The notes under the pieces were generated by a model. It had not been told where the DNA came from and did not search any database. It saw only the letters and a program-made list of their open reading frames with translations. Shown one piece after another: positions 43,639-54,371 of a stretch of 64,000 bases of DNA. Source of the stretch: Corylus avellana (taxonomy: Eukaryota; Streptophyta; Magnoliopsida; Fagales; Betulaceae); NCBI RefSeq assembly GCF_901000735.1, contig NC_081546.1, positions 16,007,978-16,071,977 on the forward strand, read 5' to 3'. A program made the translations under genes and the position numbers. Each line of letters begins with the position of its first letter. The stretch's first letter is position 1.

Positions 43639-46600
43639 TTAATCAAAAAGATAGACGGGATCCGTCAAATCGACGGATTCCACGTCTGTACCTGGCTCGA
43701 GGTTCTGGATGCAAGGCTTCAACCTTTGACCGTTGACCTTGAATAGAGTGCCATCCTTTGGGTTTCGCAGTTCGACGGCGCCATGGGGTGACACTGAGGT
43801 GACTATGAAGGGGCCGTCCCATCTTGAACGGAGCTTCCCAGGGAAAAGCCGGAGTCTAGAATTGAAGAGCCAGACTTTCTGATCCCGAACAAATTTCTTG
43901 GGCAAGATATGTTTGTCATGAAAGGCCTTAGTCCGCTCCTTATAAAGGCAAGCACTATCATAGGCGTCGCGCCGCAGCTCCTCCAACTCTGTCAACTGAA
44001 GTTTCCGGTGCGGACCGGCAGCTTGCATGTCGAAATTGAACTGCTTGATGGCCCACATAGCCTTATGTTCTAATTCCACAGGGAGGTGACACGCCTTGCC
44101 ATAAATCAGCCGATAGGGAGACATTCCAATGGGGGTTTTGTAAGCTGTGCGGTAGGCCCATAATGCATCATTGAGGCGCAAGGACCAATCCTTGCGGTCC
44201 GGCCGAACCGTTTTCTCCAGAATATGCTTAATCTCCCGGTTAGACACTTCCACTTGGCCACTTGTTTGAGGATGGTACGGAGTAGCGACCTTATGTGTGA
44301 CAGAATACTTGAGAAGCAAGGCTTTGAAAAACTGGTTGCAAAAGTGTCTACCTCCATCACTAATGATAGCCCGAGGAGTACCAAATCTGCTAAAAATGTT
44401 GGCTTGGAGGAACTTCACTACAACCTTGTGATCATTGGTCTTTGTGGCGATAGCTTCGACCCACTTAGAGACATAATCTACTCCTACCAAAGTATACTCA
44501 TGTCCACAAGATGGTGGGAAGGGTCCCATGAAGTCGATACCCCAGACATCAAAAATCTCGACAATAAGGATGGGGTTCAATGGCATCATTTCCCTCCGAG
44601 ACATAGATCCTAGGCGCTGACATCACTCACAAGCTCGGCAGAAGTCATAGGCATCTTTGAACAAGGTGGGCCATGTGAATCCGCATTGTAGAACCTTGGC
44701 GGCGGTCTTCTTGGCACTGAAATGTCCCCCACAAGCTAGAGAATGACAAAAGGTAAGAATGCTGGAAAATTCACTCTCAGGAACACATCGTCGGATGATC
44801 TGGTCAGCACAATACTTGAACAACTCTGGATCTTCCCAATAATAGAATCGGACTTGCTTGAAGAAGCGGTCCTTATCTTGATTAGACCATTGAGAGGGAA
44901 TCCGACCTGTTGCAAGGTAATTGACAATATCGGCATACCACGGCGGATGTCTCGGGGTAATTTCTAAGAGTTGCTCATCTGGGAACGAGTCATGAACAGG
45001 AACTGGCTGGGGTGTCTCAAACGAAATCCGTGACAAATGGTCAGCAACAACATTTTCAGTACCCTTCTTGTCCCGAATCTCGATGTCAAACTCTTACAGA
45101 TGTAGAATCCAGCAGATCAACCGAGGCTTTGTTTCCTTCTTGGCCAGCAGGTGTCGTAGAGCAGCATGATTAGAAAAAATTATAACCTTAGATCCCAGAA
45201 GATATGAGCGGAATTTATCCAGAGCAAATACCACAGCTAGCAATTCTTTCTCAGTGGTTGTGTAATTGACTTGAGCATCTATCAACGTCTTGCTAGCATA
45301 GTAAATGACATGAGGAAGCTTGCCTACCCGTTGTCCCAAAACTGCACCCACAGCATAATCAGATGCATCACACATGATCTCAAAGGGCAATGACCAGTCA
45401 AGCGGTTGCATGATGGGGGCAGAGGATAATAGGGATCGGAGCTGCTGGAATGCCTGGTGACATGCTTCATCAAAGTGAAAAGAGGTGTCCTTAGCAAGCA
45501 AGTGACATAAGGGCCTTGAGATTTTGCTGAAATCTTTGATGAAACGACAATAGAAGCTGGCGTGCCCTAGGAAAGAACGGATCTGCTTCACTGAAGTGGG
45601 TGGTGGTAAATTTTCAATGAGCTCAACTTTGGCCCGGTCCACCTCAATTCCTCGTTTGGACACTATATGGCCCAAAACTATACCTTCCTGGACCATGAAG
45701 TGGCTTTTCTCCCAGCTCAAAATCAGGTTAGTTTCTTTGCAACGTTGAAGCACAAGTGACAGATTATGGAGGCATTTATCAAAAGAAGATCCAAAAACAG
45801 AAAAGTCATCCATAAATACCTCCAAAAAATTTTCCACCATGTCGGAGAAGATAGACATTATACATCTCTGGAATGTGGCAAGTGCATTGTACAAGCCGAA
45901 GGGCATGCGTCGGTAAGCAAAGGTGCCGAATGGACATGTGAACGTCGTCTTCTCTTGGTCTTGGGGATCAACTGCAACCTGATTATACCCGGAATAGCCA
46001 TCTAAGAAGCAATAGTAGCTCTGGCCAGCAAGACGCTCCAAAATTTGATCAATGAATGGGAGCGGGAAGTGATCCTTTCGGGTATGAGAATTGAGCTTCC
46101 GGTAGTGAATGCAGACACGCCACCCCGTGGTTGTGCGCTGTGGCACCAATTCGCCAGCAGAATTCTCAACAATGGTGATGCCTGATTTCTTTGGAACCAC
46201 TTGAGTGGGGCTCACCCATTTGCTATCTGAAATGGGGTAGATGATGCCTGCATCAAGTAACTTGACGACCTCTTTCATTACTACCTCCTTCATGTTGGGA
46301 TTCAACCGGCGCTATGCCTGACGGGAGGGTCGAGCATCTTCTTCCAAATGGATCCGGTGCATACAGATGGAGGGGTCAATGCCTTTCAAATCTGCCACGG
46401 TCCAACCAATAGCCTCTTTATATTCTTTTAACACTGCGAGCAGACTGTCTTCTTGGTCTTTTTGTAAGTCGGAAGCAATGATGACCGGCAGGGTGTTGTT
46501 GGACCCCAGAAATACGTATTTGAGCTTTTCTGGCAGGGGCTTCAACTCAAGCTTCGGTGGAGACAGTAGGGATGGAACAGGAGGAGTGCTTGATGTCACA

Positions 46601-48623
46601 GGTAGGGGCTCCTTTACTACTCTCCATGGATGGAAATCTGCACTGGCGGCTGTTTCTAACAATTCATGGACCTCTTGAATGTACTGGTCGGTGTTGAATT
46701 CTTCAAAGTTGAAATAATTCAGGCAAGCTTCTACTGGGTCCTTTGTTAGGATACTGGGTAGTGAGTCTTCTATATATTCTTCAATGCTGTCCAAAAAGAA
46801 ACACTCATTCTGATCAGGAGCATGCTGAAACGCAGTAAAGATATTCAACCGAACTTTCATATTGCCAAATGAGATTTCCATGACTCCAGTTCGACAGTTG
46901 ATGCATGCATTTGCTGTGGCTAAGAATGGACGCCCAAGGATGACAGGAACCAGCTTCTCAGGATTGGGCACAGGCTCGATATCCAGCACGATAAAGTCTA
47001 CTGGGAAGAAAAATTTATCCACCTGGATGATCACATCTTCTATAATCCCTCTAGGCTTCTTAATCGACCGATCAGCTAACTGCAGAATCACTGTGGTGGG
47101 CTTCAGTTCCCCTAGGCCCAGTTGCTGGTATACTGAATATGGAAGTAAATTCACTCCAGCTCCCAAATCCAATAGTGCTTTATCAATCTCTCTTTTTCCG
47201 ATGATGCATGAAATTGTAGGAGCCCCGGGATCCTTGAACTTCGGAGGGGTGTTGTGCTTAATCAGAGAACTTACTTGCTCAGTCAGAAGAACTTTCTTGG
47301 GGATGTGGTTTCTGGTCTTCCGCTTTTGAGTACACAAGTCTTTAAGGAACTTGGCATAGGCAGGCACTTGTGCAATGGTATCAAGAAGGGGAAGATTGAT
47401 CTTTACCTGTTTGAACATCTCCATCATTCCTTGTATTTTCTCTCCTTGTTTCCCAAAGTGGGAAGGTGCCTTGAGACGTTCTGGGAAGGGGGCTGGTGGC
47501 TCATATGGGATCTCTGGAGTGGATGCTGCTGATGACGAAGCCTCATGGCTTACTTGCTTGCTTTTATCATTCTGCAAATTCTGTGCAACCTCCTTGTGTT
47601 CATCTTTCTTCTCCTCCACATGATTGTCAACTATTTTGCCGCTTCTTAAGGTAGTGATGGCTTGAACTTGCTGATGTTATGAAGTGCCCTCATCGACCAT
47701 ATAGTGCCCCTTGGGGTTTACCACTGGCTGACTTGGAAGCTTTCCTTCATCTCTTCTGTTAATGGTGTTGGCAAGTTGTCCGACTTGAGCTTTTAGCTTG
47801 GAAATGGATTGAGAATGCGAGTTGACTATTTCCTCTTGAGATTTAATTGACTGCTTGATCTCGCTGGTCAGCTTAGTTACTGCCTTTACAATCCGATCCT
47901 CAAAATTAGACTCAGAGGGAGCTTGGTAGTGCTGCTGTGGAGGCCGGTAAGTAGACTGAGGTTGGTAGGGCTGCCTATTGGATTGAGAATGATTGTGCGG
48001 CCCTAAGGATGAGTTGCTTGAATTCTTCCATGAACAATTTGGATGATTTCGCCACCCGTGGTTGTAGGTATTGGAGTACGGATCATTACCCGGTCTGGAG
48101 AAAGCTACATTAACCTACTCATTAGAAATGTCAGTATAATTTCCAGTAACTGGACAGTTATTGACATGATGCATAGGACTGGAACAGAATGAGCATGCTT
48201 TAGTGTGTGTGTGAGTAGTATTACGAGCAAAACCAGCAGTCAACAGAACTTGATCCAACTTCTTGGTGATAGCCTCGACTACTTGGTTGGCCATGTTTGA
48301 AGAATGTTCGGCTTCATACAAACTCTCCGTCTTAGGTGCCTTAGGTGCTGGTGCCCTTCGTCTTGCGGAAACCTGCTGAAGAGAATTGTTACTTAAGTTT
48401 TCAAACATAGACCAGGCTTCATCTTCACTTTTCAACATGAATGTCCCCCCACATGATGCATCTACCATTTTTCTATTGGACTCGGTCAGGCCATCATAAA
48501 AACACTGCACTAGCTGCCATTTCGGGACAGCGTGGTGTGGACATGATCTAAGCAAGGTCTGAAACCTATCCCAAGTCTCATGGAAATCCTCTCCCTCGTA
48601 CTGGGAGAATGTAGTGATGGCTC
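43639..48623 (-). pseudogene. gag-pol: gag-pol of element D, one frame with five stops
   Basis: Gag part: WDRFQTLLRSCPHH, CCHC knuckle (CSFCSSPMHHVNNC), NHGWRNHP. Protease: [37 protein letters not shown] at about 45805-45816. RNase [11 protein letters not shown] and TTEKELLAV, but the third acidic site reads SNHAALRHL (Asn, 45169-45171) where I has TDHAALRYL. Integrase: [43 protein letters not shown], and a basic C-terminus to the stop at 43639. In-frame stops at 48115-48117 (TAG), 47677-47679 (TAA), 46312-46314 (TAG), 45094-45096 (TAA) and 44623-44625 (TGA). Each can arise from Gln or Arg codons by one C-to-T change. Confidence 0.9.
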
Positions 48624-49141
48624 TCCTGTGGTGGTTGATGGTGCATATTGGTTGCTGACTTCGGCAATTTCTAGTGGATCGTAGATGGTGGTGTGGCGGT
48701 TCCCAAATGGGACGAGGCTTGGAAGGTGTAGTGGTTGACATGCAAACGGCTTTCTGCTAGGACTCTCGGTGGTTCAGTGTGGCGGGTCCATTGTTCTTGG
48801 TCGGGTGTTTTTGTGGGCTGCATAGCGAATTTTCTCCAGTTGACAAATGGTTTGCTGGACAGGAGCATGATGGAGATATCGGTTAGATAAGGTTGTTGAC
48901 ATGTTCGGGCATCATTTGTGATTGTTCTGTCAAATGTAACTTATCATTGTTACCAACTGAACAATTGTCACATTTGGCAATCAATGCATACAATTTGGCA
49001 TTGTTTGCTTTCATCGTCTCATTATTTTTTTCCATCTTCTTCATCAAGGCTTCACACATAGTTACGAGGTTACAAAGCTGCTGCTCAAGCTGATCCAAGC
49101 TTGGATTCTCCATTGAGCAAGATCACAGCTTTGCTACCAAA

Positions 49142-49522
49142 TGTTACGTGAATACGTAACGGAGATAGAATTTAGGTTCTTAGGGAACCTATATCTTTTA
49201 GATTTTGAGGAAGCCTAAAAATCCTTTTTCAACCTCAAAGTGTGGGATTAATTTTCTGATTCCTTTCTATTAAAATATCATCCTTTAAATAGGAACATCA
49301 CAATGACTTAGAGTTCTACACTCACTTGGAGATAAACCTGTAGAAAGATAACCAATGCAATATTGACTCTAAAATAAATAACTAGATAATTGAAATAGAA
49401 ATAGGCGCATTTTTATCTCTAATCTAAAAATATTGTAAAAAAAATAATCTAAATTAATCTTAAATGAAATCTAATTCATATTAAATATTAGTCTACTTTA
49501 TCCCTATGTTACTTCCATAACA
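49142..49522 (-). mobile_element. Family C LTR between C6 and the C5-D fusion
   Basis: 381 bp; reverse complement starts TGTTATGGAAGTAACA and ends CACGTAACA. PBS of C5 (TGGTAGCAAAGC) follows on the minus strand. Confidence 0.9.
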
Positions 49523-50364
49523 TTCCTTCCTCCTTAAGGAGACCTTGTCCACAAGGTCTAGAAATTATTTTCTTCAAATGTTGAGATGTAGCCGATGACA
49601 TGGCGATGAAGTAGGAGATATGGATCAGGGACTCGGAGCACTGAAAGTAAGCATCACGTCACTCAATATAAGACCATTTTTGTCTTTTGTAAGCTACGAA
49701 TGCAAATTGATGGTGAATAAGTGGTTGGCAATAGCTAGCATGAAAAGACAATCTACAGCTAATCTTGCGATTAAAAAAACTTTGGAAAGAGGGGCATTTG
49801 AGGAAGACAAGCCTTGAGATGAAAAGAGACCCTTGATGGACCAATGTTTTTGTCTTGCCGCTGCTCTTGTTTTATTATGTTTTTCACAGATTCTACTTCC
49901 CAAGAAATGGTCCTTGACACCACCTCTTGGTCCTCTTGGTTGCAAAGTAGCATGGTCAACTTCCATCTCCATTTCTTCCGCATAAAGTGATCACAACACT
50001 TCAAACACTTGTGTTGTGGCCTGTCCAGGTATGGGTTCTCCGTTTCTGGCGACCTCATTGGGGAAACGATGATGGGTTGTTTGGCGTGGCGAGTATCGGA
50101 TTGGCGGGTGTGGTGGTTGATGGTGCATATTGGTTGCTGACTTCGGTGATTTCTAGTGGATTGTAGATGGCATTGTGGTGGTTCCCTAATGGGACGAGGC
50201 TTGGAAGGTGTAGTGGTTGAGATGCAGATGGCTTTGTGCTAGGACTCTCGGTGGTTCGGTGTGGTGGGTCCATTGTTCTTGGTCGGCTGTTTTTGTGGGC
50301 TGCACAACGAATTTTCTCTAGCAGACAAATGGTTTGCTGGAGAGGAGCGTGATGGAGATATTGG

Positions 50365-50595
50365 TTAGATAAGGTTGTTGACATCTTCGGGCACCATTTG
50401 TGATTGTTTTGAAAAATGTAACTCATCGTTGTTATCAGCTGAACAATCGTCGCATTTGGCAATCAATGCATACAATTTGACATTGTTTGCTTTCATCGTC
50501 TCATTATTTTTTTCAATCTTCTTCATCAAGACTTCGCACATAGTTACGAGGTTACAAAGCTGCTGCTCAAGCTGATCCAAGCTTGGATTTGCCAT
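50365..50595 (-). CDS. Gag-N-terminus-like small protein of family C (unit C6)
   Basis: 76 codons, MANPSLDQLEQQLCNLVTMC..., ending DVNNLI. It is also open upstream to 50622, but the ATG at 50595 matches the start used in other copies. Coiled-coil-like VLMKKIEKNNETMKANNVKLY and CDDC present. Function unproven. Confidence 0.45.
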   Translation of the reverse strand: MANPSLDQLEQQLCNLVTMCEVLMKKIEKNNETMKANNVKLYALIAKCDDCSADNNDELHFSKQSQMVPEDVNNLI

Positions 50596-50623
50596 TGAGC
50601 AAGATCGCGGCTTTGATACCAAA

Positions 50624-51017
50624 TGTTACGTGAATACGTAACGGGGATATAATTTAGGTTCTTAAGGAACCTATATCTTTTAGATTTTGAGGAAGCCTAA
50701 AAATGATTTTTCAAACTCAAAGTTTGAAATTAATTTTCTGATTCCTTTCTATTAAAATATCATCCTTTAAATAGGAACATCACAACGACTTAGACTTGGA
50801 GTAGAACTCCTACACTTACTAGGAGATAAACCCGTAGAAAAATAACTAATGCAATACTGACTCTAAAATAAATAACTAGATAATTGAAATACAAATAGAC
50901 GTATAGTTATCTCTAATTTGAAAATACTGATAACAAAACTAATCTAAATTAATCTTAAATGAAATCTTATTCATATTAAATATAATTCTACTTTATCACT
51001 ATGTTACTTCTATAACA
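50624..51017 (-). mobile_element. Family C LTR between C7 and C6
   Basis: 394 bp; reverse complement TGTTATAGAAGTAACA to CACGTAACA. Followed (minus strand) by TGGTATCAAAGCCGCG, the PBS of C6. Confidence 0.9.
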
Positions 51018-51666
51018 TTCCTTCATCCTTAAGGAGACCTTGTCCTCAAGTTCTAGAAATTATTTTCTTCCAATGTTGAGATGTAGCCGATGACGTTGCC
51101 ATGAAGTAGGATATATGAGCTAGGGACTTGGAGCACTAAAAGTAACCATCATGTCATTCAAAATGAGACCATTTTTGTCTTCCGAAAGCTACGAATGCAA
51201 ATTGATGGTGAATAAGTGGGTGGAAATAGCTAGCATGAAACGACAATTTGAAGCTGATCTTGGGATTAAAAAAAACACAAGAAAGATGGGCATTTGAGGC
51301 AGACAAGTCTTGAGATGGAAAGAGACCCATGATGGACCAATTTTTTTGTCTTGCTGCTGCTCTTGTTCTGTTGTGTTTTTTTTACAAATTCTACATCCCA
51401 TGAAATGGTCTGTGACACAATCTCTTGCTCCTCTTGGTTGTAAAGTAGCATGGTCTACTTCCATCTCCATTTCTTCCGCATAAAGTGATCACAACACTTC
51501 AAACGCTTGTGTCGTGGCCTGTCTAGGTAAGGGCTCTCCATTTCTGGGAACCTGTTGGGGAAATGCTGATGGATTGTTGGGCATGGCATGTACCAGATTG
51601 GCGGCAATGGTGGTTAATGGTACATTTTGGTTGCTGACTTCGGAGATTTATAGTGAATTGTAAATG

Positions 51667-52876
51667 TGATGAGTGCCAAATATTGCATATTTGGACCCCT
51701 TAATTTGCATTTGCTAGGCCTTTAGCTTTATTATTTTTTCTGATGTTTTGGTTAGTTTTGGTGTTTTAGTGTTTTGTAGGTTGCTAAGGAAAAATTGCGC
51801 GTTTAAGACACTTCAGGGAGCTTTGGCAATAAATTTGGATCGAGCGATGATTCGCACCAGGCGACTTTTATTAAAAGGGCCATAACTAGAGTTGTAGAAC
51901 TTGGATTGAAGTGATCTTGGTGTCATTGGAAAGGTAACTCAAAGATCTATAAAGTCATGTTTAACCAGAGTTGGTTCATTCCGTAGGTAGTGCACTCGAA
52001 CTCACATTTAGTGCGATTGAGCGCACTCAGTTGACCTGGCAGTGCTGAAATCCTAAAATTAGCTTATAAATATCATTCTTTTCTATTGTAAACACACAGA
52101 GACACACCGGGGGCACCTTACTTTGTCAATTTTCATGTTATTTGGGTTCTTGGGGCTTTGAACTCCAATTCTTTTGTAAGTACTTTAATTTTAATGAAGT
52201 TAATTTAGTTTTTTTATGAATTTTTTTGTCATGAGAGGCTAAATCTTCAACTAAGGTTGAAGATGAAGCCTCGCCATTGATTTGTTTTATGTTTTTATGT
52301 TTCATTCATACAATTCCGTCGTTTAATGTAATGTAAGTTCGTTTTAATTCAATTGTGTGACAAAATTGTGATTGATTGTTGTTTATAAATTGTGAAAACG
52401 TTGGATATTCATTGTGTTTCATCCAACGGATACATTGCATCTTTTGGTTAACTTTGCATATCCATTGTCTTTTGTGCAAAGCATGGATACATTGGATCTT
52501 TTGAACTAAACTAGATATGCATTGTTTTTCAAAAATACGGATGGATTCATTGAATTTTTCAATAGGATTTTATAAAAACAAAAGAACATGCATGAAATTT
52601 TATTGAAATTCAGATGTATGAACAAACATAATTATATGTGCTTTGATTTGGTTATGTGGATTTTGAAAACCTTAGTTTTTTTAATCATTTGATTTAATTC
52701 AAGTTTTTTATTTAGTTTACCATTTTACACAAACAATTCGGAACTAGGTTGAAATAGGATTAGTTTAGATAGAAATTAATTTTTGCAACGCAATTCCCTT
52801 TGGATCAACCTCGCACTTGCACACGCTGTACTGCACACGACTCATGAACTTGCGAGTAATTATAATTTGCACATCA
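51667..52876 (+). mobile_element. 5' LTR of element K
   Basis: 1210 bp, TGATGAGTGCCAAATATTGC to TTTGCACATCA. A partial inverted copy lies at 58885-59724. The U3 contains GTGCGATTGAGCGCACTC near 52010. Inserted in C7 internal sequence (left flank AAATG). Confidence 0.9.
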
Positions 52877-52882
52877 AGTTTT

Positions 52883-52900
52883 TGGCGCCGTTGCCGGGGA
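52883..52900 (+). other. tRNA-Asp primer-binding site of element K
   Basis: TGGCGCCGTTGCCGGGGA, 18/18 match, 6 bp after the LTR. Suggests K was able to be reverse transcribed recently. Confidence 0.93.
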
Positions 52901-53130
52901 TTTGTCTGTTTGTGAAAATTGATTTTTGTTTGAATTAATTTTATTTTTCTACTAGTTTAGGTAGATTTTTGTTTTCTTTTCTTTTTGCAATTTAATTTTA
53001 TTGTATTTGTTTTTGTTTATGAGGTTTTATCTAACCATAAAAAAAAAAAAGAAAAAAGAAAAAAAAGAAAAGTTTGGTTCTTTTTGAGTTTTGCTACAGT
53101 TTCGAAAAAATCACTTCCTGCCAGTGCGAT

Positions 53131-53220
53131 CTACCGGTGTGCTCGAGTGCACTCAAGCGTAGGTGTGGTGCGATCGATCGCACCACACCTACGCTTGAGT
53201 GCACTCGAGCACACCGGTAG
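53131..53220. repeat. Perfect 90-bp palindrome in the K leader
   Basis: Two 45-base arms (53131-53175 and 53176-53220) are exact reverse complements with no spacer, centred on GATCGATC. The arms begin CTACCGGTGTGCTCGAG. A further imperfect AGTGCGAT/ATCGCACT pair lies outside. Built from the GCTCGAGTGCAC / TGCGATCGATCGCA motif set used in other leaders. Confidence 0.95.
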
Positions 53221-53514
53221 CAAGCGATCGCACTTGCGCTCGATCCATCCCGCTCCTGTGCTCAAGTGCATTGCGCACTCGCGCTCGATCGTACTTACCT
53301 GTGCTCGAGTGCACTTCTAGAAATCAGCCTCAACAGACCAAAAGCAGCTAAGTAAAAAAAAAAAAAAAAATGGCAAATTCTTTTTGTCCTTTTGTGTTTT
53401 CTCTTTTTATTTTTCTTTTCTGTATTTTTATTTATTCTATTGGAAAAAAAAAAAAAAAATTGTGGTTAATGTTTCATGTGGAAGTGTGTTTTGTTTAAAT
53501 AGTGAGGGTGAAGC

Positions 53515-53688
53515 ATGAATTTTCCTTTTGGTAATTTTTATGCTTCTCATAGTGGTAGGATGCCAAATCCTACCAACTACCCTCATAATTTTCACCCACA
53601 TGGACCATGTTCATACTGCTACATTCCTTATCATAGTGCAGGTAATTGTCCATCCTGGGGACAATTTTCCAATTTTTCACATGAGTAG
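53515..53688 (+). CDS. 57-residue zinc-knuckle protein of element K
   Basis: Starts MNFPFGNFYASHSGRM and ends NFSHE followed by TAG at 53686-53688. Contains CSYCYIPYHSAGNC, a canonical C-X2-C-X4-H-X4-C knuckle at residues 32-45, as in retroviral nucleocapsids. The text after the TAG (MNTNFSSSGFESNFNFYTPDW) looks like its continuation, so the TAG may be a recent Gln-codon mutation and the true protein longer. Likely an RNA-binding Gag remnant; expression unknown. Confidence 0.55.
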   Translation: MNFPFGNFYASHSGRMPNPTNYPHNFHPHGPCSYCYIPYHSAGNCPSWGQFSNFSHE

Positions 53689-54371
53689 ATGAATACCAAT
53701 TTCTCTAGCTCGGGGTTTGAATCAAATTTCAATTTCTACACCCCAGACTGGAGAACCATTCTGATTTCTCGTGGCAAGTTCATGCTACGGGAAATCATGA
53801 TCCTCAATCTTATAAACAACACCATCCTGAATACCGGTAGTTCAATAACCATTCTTCCGTGCCTTCACCTTGCAATTACGCTCCTCAAGAATCACTAGTG
53901 CAACATTTTCCAATTGCTCAGGTCGATGACTTAGAGGAGAGAGTGAACCAACTCATGGCAGCTAGGCGTGCCCATACCCAGCCCCCTCACACTCACGCAC
54001 CTTATATAAGTCATGTTCATTGTTATCATCCTTCTCACAAGATAGATGATTGTCTTTTCATTAACCATTACATGATTAATGAGGATGATGCTAGCAAGTC
54101 TTCACATGAGCATGTCCAAGTCACCACCACAATTGGTTAAGAGGAAATTGTTGAGGAGACTGTTTGTGAGCGAAGTCTTGAGGATCCTTTGGAGAGTGCT
54201 TCGATCAATTTGGAGGTGACCTGGACCTGGACAACCTACTTGAGCATGCTGAGACTTATGATGAGCCAAGTCTTGAAGATCCGTTGGGAGAGTGTTTTGA
54301 TCAAATTGGATGTGACTTGGATCTTGACAAGTTCCTCAAGCAAGCTGAGATGTTTAGTGAGCCAAGCCTGC
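53689..54371 (+). pseudogene. Downstream coding part of element K
   Basis: 53689-53770 continues the knuckle protein, then a one-base shift moves the frame. 53859-54140 (93 codons) carries QVDDLEERVNQLMAARRA and a variant knuckle HVHCYHPSHKIDDC (H52, C55, H60, C65: His in place of the first Cys). After a TAA at 54138 the frame runs into linker repeats (EEIVEETVCE, then EDPL). It lacks protease. Confidence 0.6.
54177..54371 (+). repeat. Tandem 96-bp linker units in element K
   Basis: Units start CTTGAGGAT at 54177 and CTTGAAGAT at 54272; the first has lost one base. A third would start at 54368, where F inserted. Encoded text EDPLGECFDQIGCDLDLDKF matches the B and J linker units. Confidence 0.85.

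Larger units (their letters stand above)
41033..48623 (-). mobile_element. Element D: Athila-type gag-pol with third ORF, lacking its own 5' LTR
   Basis: Minus strand: gag (from about 48623), protease, RT-RNase H, integrase (to 43639), GC-rich spacer, third ORF (43114-41842), non-coding tail (to the gap). The whole of 48741-43639 is one reading frame with five stops and no frameshift. Upstream, gag is fused to family C sequence in place of a proper LTR, PBS and gag N-terminus. Confidence 0.88.
48624..51666 (-). repeat. Minus-strand family C array (units C5, C6, C7) joined to element D
   Basis: Minus-strand order: partial C7 internal (51666-51018), LTR (51017-50624), complete C6 internal (50623-49523, 1101 bp), LTR (49522-49142), then 518 bp of C5 (PBS, gag-like ORF at 48883-49113, proline-rich stretch) that changes into Athila gag at about 48624. 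Same head-to-tail, LTR-sharing structure as 7574-27658. Confidence 0.87.
51667..54371 (+). mobile_element. Element K: non-autonomous Athila relative, 3' part cut by element F
   Basis: 5' LTR, perfect tRNA-Asp PBS, leader with a 90-bp perfect palindrome, two short zinc-knuckle ORFs and then 96-bp linker repeats, ending where the F LTR begins. There is no protease, RT or integrase between the knuckles and the linker repeats, so K is a compact derivative depending on other elements. Confidence 0.8.

Noticed and set aside
49620..49817. Plus-strand ORFs over the minus-strand family C array (and mirrored ones at 61574-61771)
   Set aside because: They are reverse-frame shadows; their duplication reflects the inverted copy, not conservation.
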